Source of the DNA: a bacterium
Lineage (GTDB): Bacteria; Auribacterota; UBA3054
Direction of reading: 5' to 3'
Assembly (NCBI GenBank): GCA_017649705.1
Contig: JAGCGH010000032.1
Span: 1 to 53,017 of the forward strand
DNA length: 53,017 nt
This document shows, in pieces, positions 24,519 through 32,903 of this stretch. The notes beneath the pieces were generated by a model, which had not been told where the DNA came from, ran no database searches, and worked only from the letters and a program-made list of their open reading frames with translations. Position 1 is the first letter of the stretch; every line of letters begins with the position of its first letter. A program made the translations under genes and the position numbers.

Positions 24519-24534
24519 ACACAATATCTTGTGG
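24519..24534. promoter_or_regulatory. NrdR-like box 2
   Basis: ACACAATATCTTGTGG is close to the full NrdR consensus. It starts 33 bp after box 1, about three helical turns, as expected for paired NrdR boxes. NrdR represses ribonucleotide reductase genes when (d)ATP is ample. No nrdR gene lies in the window. Confidence 0.7.
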
Positions 24535-24647
24535 CGGTGAGCGAAAAAAGCGAAAGCTTCGCGAAGCCTTAAAAAGACAAGTAATAGGAATCATTCCTAA
24601 AAATATTAAACCCAACACCAAGACCCCCAAAGGAAGGACCAAAACTT

Positions 24648-26960
24648 ATGATCACGGAAATCATCAAACGCGACGGACGCCGAGTCCCCTTCGATGAAAG
24701 TAAGATCGCCGAGGCGATAAAAAAAGCCTTTGCCGCCACCGGCTTCCCCCAGGACGAAAAAGCCGCCGCCGAATTAGCTGGCGAAGTTTCCCGCCGCGTT
24801 GAGGAAACTTTTCAGGACGTTCCCGATGTGGAAGGCATACAGGACGTGGTGGAGCAAGTGCTCATAGACGCCGGACACGTCAGGACCGCCAAAGCCTACA
24901 TTCTTTACAGAGCCAACAGAAGCCGCGTGCGCCAGATGAACACGAGGCTTATGAAGATATACGAAGACATCACTTTCAAGGATGCCATCGATTCCGATAT
25001 TAAAAGAGAGAACGCCAACATCGACGGCAACACCGCCATGGGCTCCATGCTGAAATACGGCAGCGAAGGCGCCAAGCAGTTCTATGAAATGTTCATCCTG
25101 AAGCCGGAGCACGCCAAGGCGCACCGCGAGGGCGACATTCACATCCACGACATGGATTTCTACACCCTGACCACCACCTGCTGCCAGATCGACCTTCTGA
25201 AGCTCTTCAAAGGCGGCTTCACCACCGGGCACGGCGTCTTGAGGGAACCGAATTCCATCGCCAGCTATTCCGCCCTGGCCTGCATCGCCATCCAGGCGAA
25301 CCAGAACGACCAGCACGGCGGACAGTCCATCGTGAACTTCGACTACGGCCTGGCTCCCGGCGTCAAGAAGACCTATGCCAAGCAGTACCGCAAGAACATC
25401 CTCACCTATATAGAGCTGCTTGACACCGAGAAACTGGAAGCCGCCACCAAGGTCGAGGAAGATCTGAAAGAGCAGGGCCTCACCGCCACCATCGAAAAGG
25501 GCGAGGAATACGCTCTGAAAGAAGCGGAAGAACTGCAGAAGATCGGCCTTCCCGCGGAAGAGATCAAGAAGGCCCAGGAATTCGCCGCCAAGAAAGCCTA
25601 TAAGGAAACCGACAAGGAGACCTACCAGGCGGTGGAGGCGCTCATCCACAACCTCAACACCATGCACTCCAGAGCCGGCGCGCAGACGCCTTTCTCCTCC
25701 GTCAACTACGGCATGGACACTTCCGCCGAGGGCCGCATGGTCGTGAGGAACATGCTCCTGGCCACGGAAGCCGGTCTGGGACACGGCGAGACGCCCATCT
25801 TCCCCATCCAGATCTTCCGCGTGAAGGAAGGCATCAACTACAACGAAGGCGAACCGAACTACGACCTCTTCAAGCTGGCCTGCAGAGTCAGCGCCAAGCG
25901 CCTCTTCCCCAACTTCTCCTTCCAGGACGCGCCCTTCAACAAGGCCTTCTATAAGGAAGGACATCCCGAGACCGAGATCGCCTACATGGGCTGCCGCACC
26001 AGGGTCATCAGCAACGTCTACGATCCTTCCAAGGCCATTTCCAACAGCCGCGGCAACCTCAGCTTCACCACCATCAACCTGCCCAGGCTGGCGATACTGG
26101 CCCACGGCAACATCGACGTCTTCTTCCAGTCCCTCGACAGGAAGATCGATCTGGTCATCGACCAGCTCTTGTCCCGCTTCGCCATCCAGTGCCACAAGAA
26201 AGTCAGGAACTTCCCGTTCCTGATGGGCGCCGGCGTCTGGCTCGACAGCGAGAAACTGGGCCCCGACGACGAGGTGGGCGAAGTCTTGAAGCACGGCACG
26301 CTCTCCTGCGGCTTCATCGGCTTGGCTGAGACCTTGAAGAGCCTAATAGGCGAGCATCACGGCGAATCCGTGAAAGCCCAGAATTTGGGTCTCGAGATCA
26401 TCGGACATATGCGCGACAGGATGGACCAGGCCAGCAAAGACTACGGCCTGAACTTCTCCCTTCTGGCCACGCCGGCTGAAGGTTTGAGCGGCCGCTTCGT
26501 CAAGATGGACCGCAAGCGCTTCGGCGTGATGCCCGGCATCACGGACCACGAATTCTACACCAACAGCTTCCACATCCCGGTGTATTTCCCCATCAGCGCC
26601 CGCGACAAGATCAGGCTCGAAGCCCCCTACCACAATCTCACCAACGCCGGCCACATCACCTACGTGGAATTGGACGGCGATCCCAGCCAGAACCTGGAAG
26701 CCTTCGAGAAGATCATCCGCATGATGCACGACTACGGCGTGGGCTACGGCTCCGTCAACCACGCGGTGGACAGAGACCCGGTCTGCGGCTTCAACGGAAT
26801 CATCGGCGACACCTGCCCGCACTGCGGCAGAAAAGAAGAGGACGGGCTCGGAAACTTCCAGCGCATCCGCCGCATCACCGGATACCTGGTGGGCACCCTT
26901 GAGCGCTTCAACAACGCCAAGCGCGCGGAAGTGGAAGAACGCGTCAAACACAACGTCTGA
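24648..26960 (+). CDS. nrdD: Anaerobic ribonucleoside-triphosphate reductase
   Basis: NrdD makes dNTPs from NTPs without oxygen, using a glycyl radical. The 770-residue product starts with an ATP-cone domain (about 1-95, RDGRRVPFDESKIAEAIKKA) for allosteric control. The catalytic barrel follows and has a NrdD-typical HIHDMDFYTLTTTCCQ region. Near the end, RRITGYL carries the radical Gly745. The zinc site just before shows three cysteines (VCG and CPHC); where a fourth would be expected in a CxxC pair the protein has Asp (DPVC). An extra charged helical part (about 265-330) separates two blocks of the barrel. A ribosome site AAGGAAGGA precedes the ATG. nrdG follows after 7 bp, and NrdR-like boxes control the promoter. 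Confidence 0.97.
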   Translation: MITEIIKRDGRRVPFDESKIAEAIKKAFAATGFPQDEKAAAELAGEVSRRVEETFQDVPDVEGIQDVVEQVLIDAGHVRTAKAYILYRANRSRVRQMNTRLMKIYEDITFKDAIDSDIKRENANIDGNTAMGSMLKYGSEGAKQFYEMFILKPEHAKAHREGDIHIHDMDFYTLTTTCCQIDLLKLFKGGFTTGHGVLREPNSIASYSALACIAIQANQNDQHGGQSIVNFDYGLAPGVKKTYAKQYRKNILTYIELLDTEKLEAATKVEEDLKEQGLTATIEKGEEYALKEAEELQKIGLPAEEIKKAQEFAAKKAYKETDKETYQAVEALIHNLNTMHSRAGAQTPFSSVNYGMDTSAEGRMVVRNMLLATEAGLGHGETPIFPIQIFRVKEGINYNEGEPNYDLFKLACRVSAKRLFPNFSFQDAPFNKAFYKEGHPETEIAYMGCRTRVISNVYDPSKAISNSRGNLSFTTINLPRLAILAHGNIDVFFQSLDRKIDLVIDQLLSRFAIQCHKKVRNFPFLMGAGVWLDSEKLGPDDEVGEVLKHGTLSCGFIGLAETLKSLIGEHHGESVKAQNLGLEIIGHMRDRMDQASKDYGLNFSLLATPAEGLSGRFVKMDRKRFGVMPGITDHEFYTNSFHIPVYFPISARDKIRLEAPYHNLTNAGHITYVELDGDPSQNLEAFEKIIRMMHDYGVGYGSVNHAVDRDPVCGFNGIIGDTCPHCGRKEEDGLGNFQRIRRITGYLVGTLERFNNAKRAEVEERVKHNV

Positions 26961-26967
26961 TAAAAAG

Positions 26968-27474
26968 ATGAAATTTCGTTTGGCCGGTTTTCTCTCCGAA
27001 TCCATAACGGACGGGACGGGCTTTCGGGCGGTGGTCTTTTTCCAAGGCTGCCTGAGAGCCTGCCCCGGCTGTCAGAATCCGCAGACCCACGACCCTATGG
27101 GCGGAACGGAATCGACGACGGAAGAGACGATAGAAAAGATCCTCTCCGATCCTTATCTGGACGGCGTGACGCTCTCCGGCGGCGAGCCCTTCTTCCAGCC
27201 CGAACCCGCAGCGGTTATAGCGGAGGCTGTCAAAGCCGCGGGGAAGAACGTCTGGGCTTTCACGGGCTACACTTACGAAGAGCTTGAAAAAGGAATAGCA
27301 GAGGGAAGGAAAGACTGGGAAAGGCTTCTGAAGACCGTCGACGTTCTGGTGGACGGGCCTTTCCTCCTGGCGGAAAAAAGTCTGGAACTGAAGTTCCGGG
27401 GCAGCCGCAACCAGCGCATCCTGAAACTGGAGAACGGCAAGGTCGCCGGAAGGCTGGACGAGCCGGGGAAATAA
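26968..27474 (+). CDS. nrdG: Anaerobic ribonucleotide reductase activating protein
   Basis: NrdG is the radical SAM activase that makes the glycyl radical on NrdD. The 168-residue product has the iron-sulfur motif CLRACPGC within FFQGCLRACPGCQNPQTHD, then the SAM-binding glycines in GVTLSGGEPFFQP and the typical VLVDGPFL segment. Length is as usual. The start at 26968 is chosen because the family N-terminus (MKFRLAGFLSESITDG) begins there; longer in-frame starts lie within nrdD. A strong terminator follows. Confidence 0.95.
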   Translation: MKFRLAGFLSESITDGTGFRAVVFFQGCLRACPGCQNPQTHDPMGGTESTTEETIEKILSDPYLDGVTLSGGEPFFQPEPAAVIAEAVKAAGKNVWAFTGYTYEELEKGIAEGRKDWERLLKTVDVLVDGPFLLAEKSLELKFRGSRNQRILKLENGKVAGRLDEPGK

Positions 27475-27510
27475 AAGATCTTTTGGGTGTGTGTGTTTTG
27501 GTATGTTTTG

Positions 27511-27539
27511 GCGGAAGGCTTCGGCCTTCCGCTTTTTTT
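27511..27539 (+). terminator. terminator of nrdD-nrdG
   Basis: The stem GCGGAAGGC/GCCTTCCGC with a short loop is followed by seven T residues. Confidence 0.92.
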
Positions 27540-27560
27540 ATTTTTCCGCCCGGGCGGCGG

Positions 27561-27593
27561 AAACAAAAAACGGCTCCCCGCAGAGGGAGCCGC
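27561..27593 (-). terminator. terminator of the minus-strand lipoprotein gene
   Basis: On the minus strand GCGGCTCCC and GGGGAGCCG form a stem that is followed by TTTTTTG. It lies 34 bp after the stop codon at 27627. Confidence 0.88.
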
Positions 27594-27626
27594 TAATGGA
27601 TCCAAGCTTTTCAAAAGAAAAGAGAC

Positions 27627-28013
27627 TTAAAGCTTGATCACGCTTTCAAACTCTTCCTCCGGCTGGTTGGCGTCGATGAATCCCAGGTCCAGCTGGACCT
27701 TGTCGCCCTTCAGCAGGCTGTAATAATAAGTGCGGAGAGTGCGGGCGTCGCTCTCGTTCTCCGTCAGGCTGTAAAAGTAGCGGCTTCTGCCCTGGTCGTT
27801 CATGACGGTCAGCCTGAGATAAGTAGCCTTTACGGTCTTGTCGCTGAGGAAGCCCTTCTCGACTCTGTCCATCTCCATGATCTGCTTGTCGATCAAAGTG
27901 CCGGTGAAATATTTTTTGGTGGAAGCGAGATCGTCTTTGGAAAGGGATTGCGTGGCGCAGCCGCATAAAATTATCAACGCGAACAAAGTTCCTAAAAGAT
28001 GACGAATTTGCAT
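27627..28013 (-). CDS. Small lipoprotein of unknown function
   Basis: A 128-residue lipoprotein with signal peptide MQIRHLLGTLFALIILCGC; the lipobox LCGC is acylated at Cys19. The mature part is mixed alpha/beta with the segments YLRLTVMNDQGRSRYFYSL and KGDKVQLDLGFID, which look like a small beta-barrel or OB-like domain. I do not recognise the family. No lysine-rich or Asp sorting signal stands out after the cysteine (ATQS), which would fit outer-membrane sorting in a Lol system. It has its own ribosome site (GGAG) and terminator. HU lies upstream on the same strand with a terminator between them. Confidence 0.75.
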   Translation of the reverse strand: MQIRHLLGTLFALIILCGCATQSLSKDDLASTKKYFTGTLIDKQIMEMDRVEKGFLSDKTVKATYLRLTVMNDQGRSRYFYSLTENESDARTLRTYYYSLLKGDKVQLDLGFIDANQPEEEFESVIKL

Positions 28014-28054
28014 ATTGATTTCTCCGGTATTAAAAGACTGGCTGTAAAGGCATA

Positions 28055-28090
28055 TTAAAAAAAGGCTGCGGACAAAATGTCCGCAGCGCT
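28055..28090 (-). terminator. terminator of the HU gene
   Basis: On the minus strand GCTGCGGACA and TGTCCGCAGC form a 10-bp stem with a short loop, followed by CTTTTTTT. Confidence 0.92.
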
Positions 28091-28109
28091 TAATGAACCA
28101 AGAGACAAA

Positions 28110-28400
28110 TTACTTGCCGAGCAGAGCGGAGCTGGCTTTGAACTTGACCACGGTCTTGGCCGCGATCTTGATCTGCTGTTTGGTCTTGGGGTTGATGCCC
28201 TTGCGAGCTTTGCGCTTCGCGGTGCCGAAGGTGCCGAAGCCGACGATGGCGACTTTGCCGCCCTTCTTCAGGGTTTTCTGGACGGAGCCGAGCACGGAGG
28301 CGACGGCGGCGGCAGCCTGTTTCTTGGTGATGCCCGCTTCAGAAGCGACGGCTTCTACGAGCTGACCTTTGTTGAGGTTTCCGGTTTTTTTGGTAGCCAT
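28110..28400 (-). CDS. HU-family DNA-binding protein
   Basis: This is a 96-residue histone-like protein that bends DNA and helps compact the chromosome. It shows LNKGQLVEAVASEAGITKKQ at the N-terminus, VAIVGFGTFGTAKRKARKG for the body and start of the arm, and the INPKTKQQI arm segment with the Pro that intercalates into DNA. IKIAAKTVVKFKASSALL closes it. The start at 28400 has AGGAG before it. The basic N-terminal MATKKT extension is short. The promoter upstream is close to consensus, as expected for an abundant protein. Confidence 0.95.
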   Translation of the reverse strand: MATKKTGNLNKGQLVEAVASEAGITKKQAAAAVASVLGSVQKTLKKGGKVAIVGFGTFGTAKRKARKGINPKTKQQIKIAAKTVVKFKASSALLGK

Positions 28401-28707
28401 AAATAATCTCCTACAGATTGTTTTGGTGTTTGATTTTTTTGTGTGGTTCCGCGCCAAACTTTCGGCGCGGCACGCAAAAAAGATAAAGTAATTTTTTTAT
28501 CGCTGTAATTATACTTAAAATCAAGGCTTTATGTCAATATCCATTTCACCAACCCCTTTAATCTCGTGGGAAGGGGAGAACGGCCGAGGGAGATATCACG
28601 CAATATAAAGCACTTATGACGAGACTCTCTTGGAGAGTTTGTTACCATAAGAAAAATCTGGGTGTTTTTGTTAAAATAAACGGAAGATATGAAAATGGAG
28701 GAAATGA
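28401..28707. other. 307-bp divergent intergenic region between HU and the GspK-like gene
   Basis: No protein gene is seen. On the HU side the mRNA leader has a hairpin with CCGCGCC/GGCGCGG stems (28449-28470) and a consensus promoter. On the other side a small ACTCTC/GAGAGT palindrome (28624-28638) and an AT-rich stretch with TTAAAAT (28671-28677) lead to a GGAGG ribosome site. Confidence 0.7.
28508..28537 (-). promoter_or_regulatory. consensus promoter of the HU gene
   Basis: On the minus strand a perfect TTGACA (28537-28532) and a perfect TATAAT (28513-28508) are 18 bp apart, about 108 bp before the start codon. Confidence 0.9.
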
Positions 28708-31700
28708 ATGATAATTCGCAGAAACTTCTATCATGAGAGACCGAAAGGCGTGGCGCTTCTGGCGGTGCTGACAGTTCTGACAGTGCTGTCTCTTTTGGCC
28801 GCGACCTTTTCCACTTTCATGACAATGGAAAGCCAGACCAGCGTGACGACGCTTGCCAAGTCGCAGTCGGATCTGCTGGCGCAGTCCGCTCTGGAGCACG
28901 CGCTGAGCGTTCTTCGCCAGGACGTTTACGCTTCCCCCGGTTGGGATTCTTACGACGAACCATGGTTCAGCGAATTCATCGCGAAGCCCCATTCTGAAAA
29001 TCAAGTCAACATTTCCGAAGCCCTGGCTCATTCTCCCGCCAAAGATATTCCCGCGGTTCCTCCCTCCCGCTGGTTCTATGTGAGAGACAATCAGGGCAAC
29101 ATTCAGGGGCGCTACGCCATCTCGGTGGAAGACGAAGCATCCAAGATCAACGTCAACATCGCCTCCGCCGCCGGAGCCGCCGATCAGAACGAAGGCTTCT
29201 CCACCAGGGAAGTGGTGCTCTCGGACGGCCAGCCCAGGGACGGCCGAGGACTGCCCATCTCCAAAGATGCCACCCAGAAGATCGTGAAATTCCGCTACGG
29301 CCGCGACGAGAAACCCGGCCAGGCCAACGTGGACGACAACTACAACCTCCCGCTTTTCGCCAGCGACAAGATCGACAACAACGCCAACCACAAAGTCGAC
29401 GAAGCCGGCGAAGGCTTGGATGAAGCGGAAGAGTTCATGCCCGCCCGTCCCCGCTGGGACGATATGGCGTTCTCCTCCATGCAGGACGTAATAGACCTGT
29501 GCATGCCCGGACAGCGCAACGCCGCCACGGAATGGCTCCGCCATCTCGGCACGACGTACACCCAGACCAGGGACATGTACGTCGATTCCAACGACAAGAT
29601 CTACAACAGGGTCAACATCAACGTGGCGGAGCGCGAACAGATCAGAAGGATCTTCAGAAGAGCCAACTCCGACTACAAGTTCGAGCCCTCCACGATAGCC
29701 TTGCAGAGCCTGGTGGCCAACGTCATCGACTTCCGCGACGAGAACCATGTGCTGACCACAGTGGGCAACGAATACGGCGTGGAAGCGGTGAACTTCAACG
29801 AGATCATGGCCAACGACGGCTCCTTCAGTTTCGAAGCGGACCGCATCATGCTGGGCAGCGACCCCACGGACAACGCGCACCTGTTCTCCAAGTGGTACAA
29901 CTACAGCGGCAACGGAAACATCACCTACTCTTTCCCCATCAACAGCAAAGCCCCCTCCGGCGGCGGCTCCGTAATTTACTTCGGCAAGCGCGAGAGCTAC
30001 GGCAGCGGATACCGCGTCAACCTCGCCGACGCTCCCAGGAGAAACTACAACGGCACCATGTGGCGCAACTTCAAAAGGCTTCTCCAGAGAAGGTGGGGCG
30101 GCATTCCGAAAAACCTCCTGAAGGGCGGCACGCTTATTCTCGTCAACAACAACAACGAGAAACTGGGCTATTACCCCATCATTGAAAACAGCGGCGACAA
30201 CATCCACGTGGGCTGCGGCGGCACGCTCTGCAAAGCCGACCACTTCACCAACGACCAGCTCTTCGCCAGCATCTACACTGGCTGGGCCTGGGAGAGCCAA
30301 CATGCCGCGGTGATCTCCATTGTTCCGAGAGCCCAGGACATCTGGGCCTTCCCGACCCAGATCAACAAGGACATCAATCCTCCCAAGGATCTCTACTACT
30401 ACGCCTTCATCGGCGAGCAGAACTTCTCCGGCTCCTTCGGCACCAGCGGCGACTCCACCATGTCGAAAGTCATGGGAAAGAGCTACACCGTGCAGTGGAA
30501 AGGCTTCAACGAATACATGGACCTGGACGGCGAAGCCAACAAATATTCCGAGACGCGCATGGTGGAATTGACCAAGGACGACCTCAAGGGCAGCGAGATG
30601 AAACTGCCCGGCGGCGAGGACAGAGTCTGGATGAAACGCTATCCCTACAAGGACGGCGACGCGGTGCGGGCCGTAGACGGCCTGGTGCCGCTATTGGTCT
30701 CCACGGCTAAGAACACCGGCCTTAAAGGCGTCAACACCTCCTCTTCCATCCTGGCCAACACTAAAAACGACTTCGACGTCGTTTACATCCAGCGCCCGGA
30801 CATCGTGGAGCTCATTAACATCAGCGACAAGGACATCAGTCTGCGCAACTGGAGAGTGGTCATCAACACCGGCGACTACGCCGACCAGATCGCAATATTG
30901 GAGCACGCGCCCCACTTCAACGCCAGGATCGGCAACCTCTACGACGACCCCAACCCGGTCATTCCCGCCAACGGATATTTTTACCTGACCAACAACAAGG
31001 CGGTCTTCGACTACACCTTCGGCGCCTCCAAGAACGGCACCTGGGGCGACAACGTGAAAGAGTCGTACCCCTGCTACGAACTGCCCGACATTCTCTGGGG
31101 CGTCCGCTATAAGATTTCCCGCGTGAGCGGCGACAAGCTTTGGTTCAGCGGCGCCAACTGGAAGCACGACCAGATGAAATACGAGATCATCGAGATCCAC
31201 AGCAAGCGCACCGAGAGCGGCCGCAACGGCGTGACGGGCATCAGAAAATCCGTCCACCACAGCGGCAGCAACTGGATCCAGGCCCAGCCCGGCATCAGCT
31301 GGACCACGGACGGCGCCAAGAGCGGCGACGACGCCATGTTCCTGGGGATCCCCAGAGAGGGCGGCTTCCTTTCCATGACCATGAAGAACGAGTACAGCCA
31401 GATCGCGGCCCGTACCGTGGAATACGGCACCCTGAAGCCCAACGAGCTGACTTACTCCACCCAGAAAGACGACCCCACCCACTACACCTGGGTGAAGACC
31501 AGCAAGCCCACCATCGGCGGCACCTTGAAAGACGCTGAGAACCACAACATGAGGACCAGGGAGGAAAGCCGCGCTTATGTGAAGAACGCCCCCTACGCCA
31601 CCGTGGGCGAACTGCGCCGCGTCAGACGTTCCGGCGACTGGGAAAACATCGGGACCAGCAGCAAGATCCAGGAAGCCAACCGCTACATGCAGGCCATCGC

Positions 31701-32841
31701 CAAGAGCTTCACCACCTACGGCGTCAGAATGGACGCGGAGGAGGAAGGCGCCCATTTGAGCGGCTGGCGCCCGGCTTTCGGCACGGTGGCCAAATCCGAC
31801 GCCGGCAGGCTGCAGGCCACGGAAAGCAACTGGGAGCCCTCCATCTGGGACGGTCAGAAGCTGAGGATCAGCAGCGGCAAACAGAAAGACCAGGTCTTCG
31901 TCATCAAGAACAGCACCGCCTCCACCATCACCCCGGACGGCTACTCCGTGGGCGCCCAGGACACCCTGAGAGTGCACAAGGGCGACAAATTCAACGTGGG
32001 CCCGGGCTACGGTTCCGCCATGTACTACACCAGGCAGCCCCAGGACAAGGGCGAATGGGAGTGGGTGGAAAAAGGCCTGACCAAACAGCCCTACGGCCTT
32101 TACATCTTCGGTCTTAACGACTCCATCAAGACCACCGAGTTCCTGGAAGAGAACCACAACGCCAAGATCAAGGTGGAAGTCTTCAACTACGACACCAAGG
32201 ATTACGAGGAATTCCCCAAGACAAGCGTAAAGGACAAAGACCAGAGCGATCCTTACCAGATCCCCATTCCCCGCCATCTGCAGTACAACAAGTCCGACGG
32301 CTTCTTCTGCGGCATGATAGGACCCGAGCACGTATCCAGTAAGGGCGGCATCAAGATCAGGCTCACCCCCTCCGGACTCCACGACTCCGACTGCTCCGGC
32401 TTCGCCTGGTTCGACTACGCTTATCTGACGCCCTGCTCGGCCCAGGGGCAGATCAACATCAACACCGCCTCTCCCAGAGTCCTGGCCAGTCTCCCGGGCG
32501 TGACGCCGAAACTGGCCGACGACATTTACAAGGGCATAGCCCAGAACGGCAAGACCAAGCTTAAACCCTACAAGAACATCACCGACATCCTTTCCGTCAG
32601 AGGCATGAGCGTGGAGCGCTACGGCAAGATGTGCGCCCTCATCACCACCAGGAGCGACCAGTTCAGAGTCCGCATCCTGGCGGAATCTTTGAACGACGTG
32701 GACAAGGACGGCGAATTCAACGAGAAGAAGGGGGACTACGTGACCTCCTACACCTCCCAGGACGTGGTGGTCGACCGCCAGGCCCTGATGGACGGCGAAA
32801 TAGGCGAATCCAGCTTCCGCTTCCTCTCCAGGCAGCAGTAA
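28708..32841 (+). CDS. Giant GspK-like minor pseudopilin with lamin-tail-like insert
   Basis: The N-terminus is a prepilin signal: a basic leader ending KG at residue 14, then the hydrophobic helix VALLAVLTVLTVLSLLAATF. There is no Glu at position +5, as is typical of GspK, the tip pseudopilin of type II secretion. The C-terminus also matches GspK: QININTASPRVLASLPGV (about 1247-1265), a helix-hairpin-helix-like region, and TTRSDQFRVRILAE near 1315. The protein is 1377 residues, about four times the usual length. Weaker INVNIA-type segments occur near 147 and 300. Residues about 683-770 (DIVELINISDKDISLRNWRV) look like a lamin-tail domain, and the remainder of the insert is beta-rich. No other secretion gene is nearby. 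It has GGAGG before the ATG and its own terminator. Confidence 0.8.
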   Translation: MIIRRNFYHERPKGVALLAVLTVLTVLSLLAATFSTFMTMESQTSVTTLAKSQSDLLAQSALEHALSVLRQDVYASPGWDSYDEPWFSEFIAKPHSENQVNISEALAHSPAKDIPAVPPSRWFYVRDNQGNIQGRYAISVEDEASKINVNIASAAGAADQNEGFSTREVVLSDGQPRDGRGLPISKDATQKIVKFRYGRDEKPGQANVDDNYNLPLFASDKIDNNANHKVDEAGEGLDEAEEFMPARPRWDDMAFSSMQDVIDLCMPGQRNAATEWLRHLGTTYTQTRDMYVDSNDKIYNRVNINVAEREQIRRIFRRANSDYKFEPSTIALQSLVANVIDFRDENHVLTTVGNEYGVEAVNFNEIMANDGSFSFEADRIMLGSDPTDNAHLFSKWYNYSGNGNITYSFPINSKAPSGGGSVIYFGKRESYGSGYRVNLADAPRRNYNGTMWRNFKRLLQRRWGGIPKNLLKGGTLILVNNNNEKLGYYPIIENSGDNIHVGCGGTLCKADHFTNDQLFASIYTGWAWESQHAAVISIVPRAQDIWAFPTQINKDINPPKDLYYYAFIGEQNFSGSFGTSGDSTMSKVMGKSYTVQWKGFNEYMDLDGEANKYSETRMVELTKDDLKGSEMKLPGGEDRVWMKRYPYKDGDAVRAVDGLVPLLVSTAKNTGLKGVNTSSSILANTKNDFDVVYIQRPDIVELINISDKDISLRNWRVVINTGDYADQIAILEHAPHFNARIGNLYDDPNPVIPANGYFYLTNNKAVFDYTFGASKNGTWGDNVKESYPCYELPDILWGVRYKISRVSGDKLWFSGANWKHDQMKYEIIEIHSKRTESGRNGVTGIRKSVHHSGSNWIQAQPGISWTTDGAKSGDDAMFLGIPREGGFLSMTMKNEYSQIAARTVEYGTLKPNELTYSTQKDDPTHYTWVKTSKPTIGGTLKDAENHNMRTREESRAYVKNAPYATVGELRRVRRSGDWENIGTSSKIQEANRYMQAIAKSFTTYGVRMDAEEEGAHLSGWRPAFGTVAKSDAGRLQATESNWEPSIWDGQKLRISSGKQKDQVFVIKNSTASTITPDGYSVGAQDTLRVHKGDKFNVGPGYGSAMYYTRQPQDKGEWEWVEKGLTKQPYGLYIFGLNDSIKTTEFLEENHNAKIKVEVFNYDTKDYEEFPKTSVKDKDQSDPYQIPIPRHLQYNKSDGFFCGMIGPEHVSSKGGIKIRLTPSGLHDSDCSGFAWFDYAYLTPCSAQGQININTASPRVLASLPGVTPKLADDIYKGIAQNGKTKLKPYKNITDILSVRGMSVERYGKMCALITTRSDQFRVRILAESLNDVDKDGEFNEKKGDYVTSYTSQDVVVDRQALMDGEIGESSFRFLSRQQ

Positions 32842-32858
32842 GCGATCAAAACGATTTA

Positions 32859-32890
32859 GGAGCCGGCCCAACCGGCTCCTTTATTTTTTC
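32859..32890 (+). terminator. terminator of the GspK-like gene
   Basis: The stem AGGAGCCGG/CCGGCTCCT with loop CCCAA is followed by a T-rich tail. Confidence 0.9.
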
Positions 32891-32903
32891 AGAGGAAAAA
32901 CAT

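Larger units (their letters stand above)
24483..24599 (+). other. chain of palindromes in the nrdD leader
   Basis: Five short inverted repeats follow each other: CCCACAAT/ATTGTGGG (24483-24502), GTTTTGC/GCAAAAC (24502-24520), CACAA/TTGTG (24520-24533), GCTTCGCGAAGC (24556-24567) and TAGGAAT/ATTCCTA (24585-24599). Two coincide with NrdR-like boxes. The others could structure the leader RNA or bind another regulator. Confidence 0.6.
24257..24647. other. 391-bp divergent regulatory region between the acyl-CoA ligase and nrdD
   Basis: No protein gene is seen. On the left are the ribosome site and a possible -10 (TAAAAT) for the minus-strand ligase, then a GC-rich stretch. A consensus DnaA box follows at 24376-24384. 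From 24449 there is a strong plus-strand promoter, two NrdR-like boxes and a chain of hairpins. The nrdD ribosome site AAAGGAAGGA lies just before 24648. Confidence 0.8.

Noticed and set aside
24774-26294. 506-codon minus-strand frame within nrdD
   Set aside because: NrdD is unmistakable on the plus strand; the opposite frame is a composition artefact.
28642-32871. Long minus-strand open frames (553 and 726 codons) opposite the GspK-like gene
   Set aside because: The plus strand has a prepilin leader, GspK end motifs, ribosome site and terminator. The minus-strand frames lack recognisable features.
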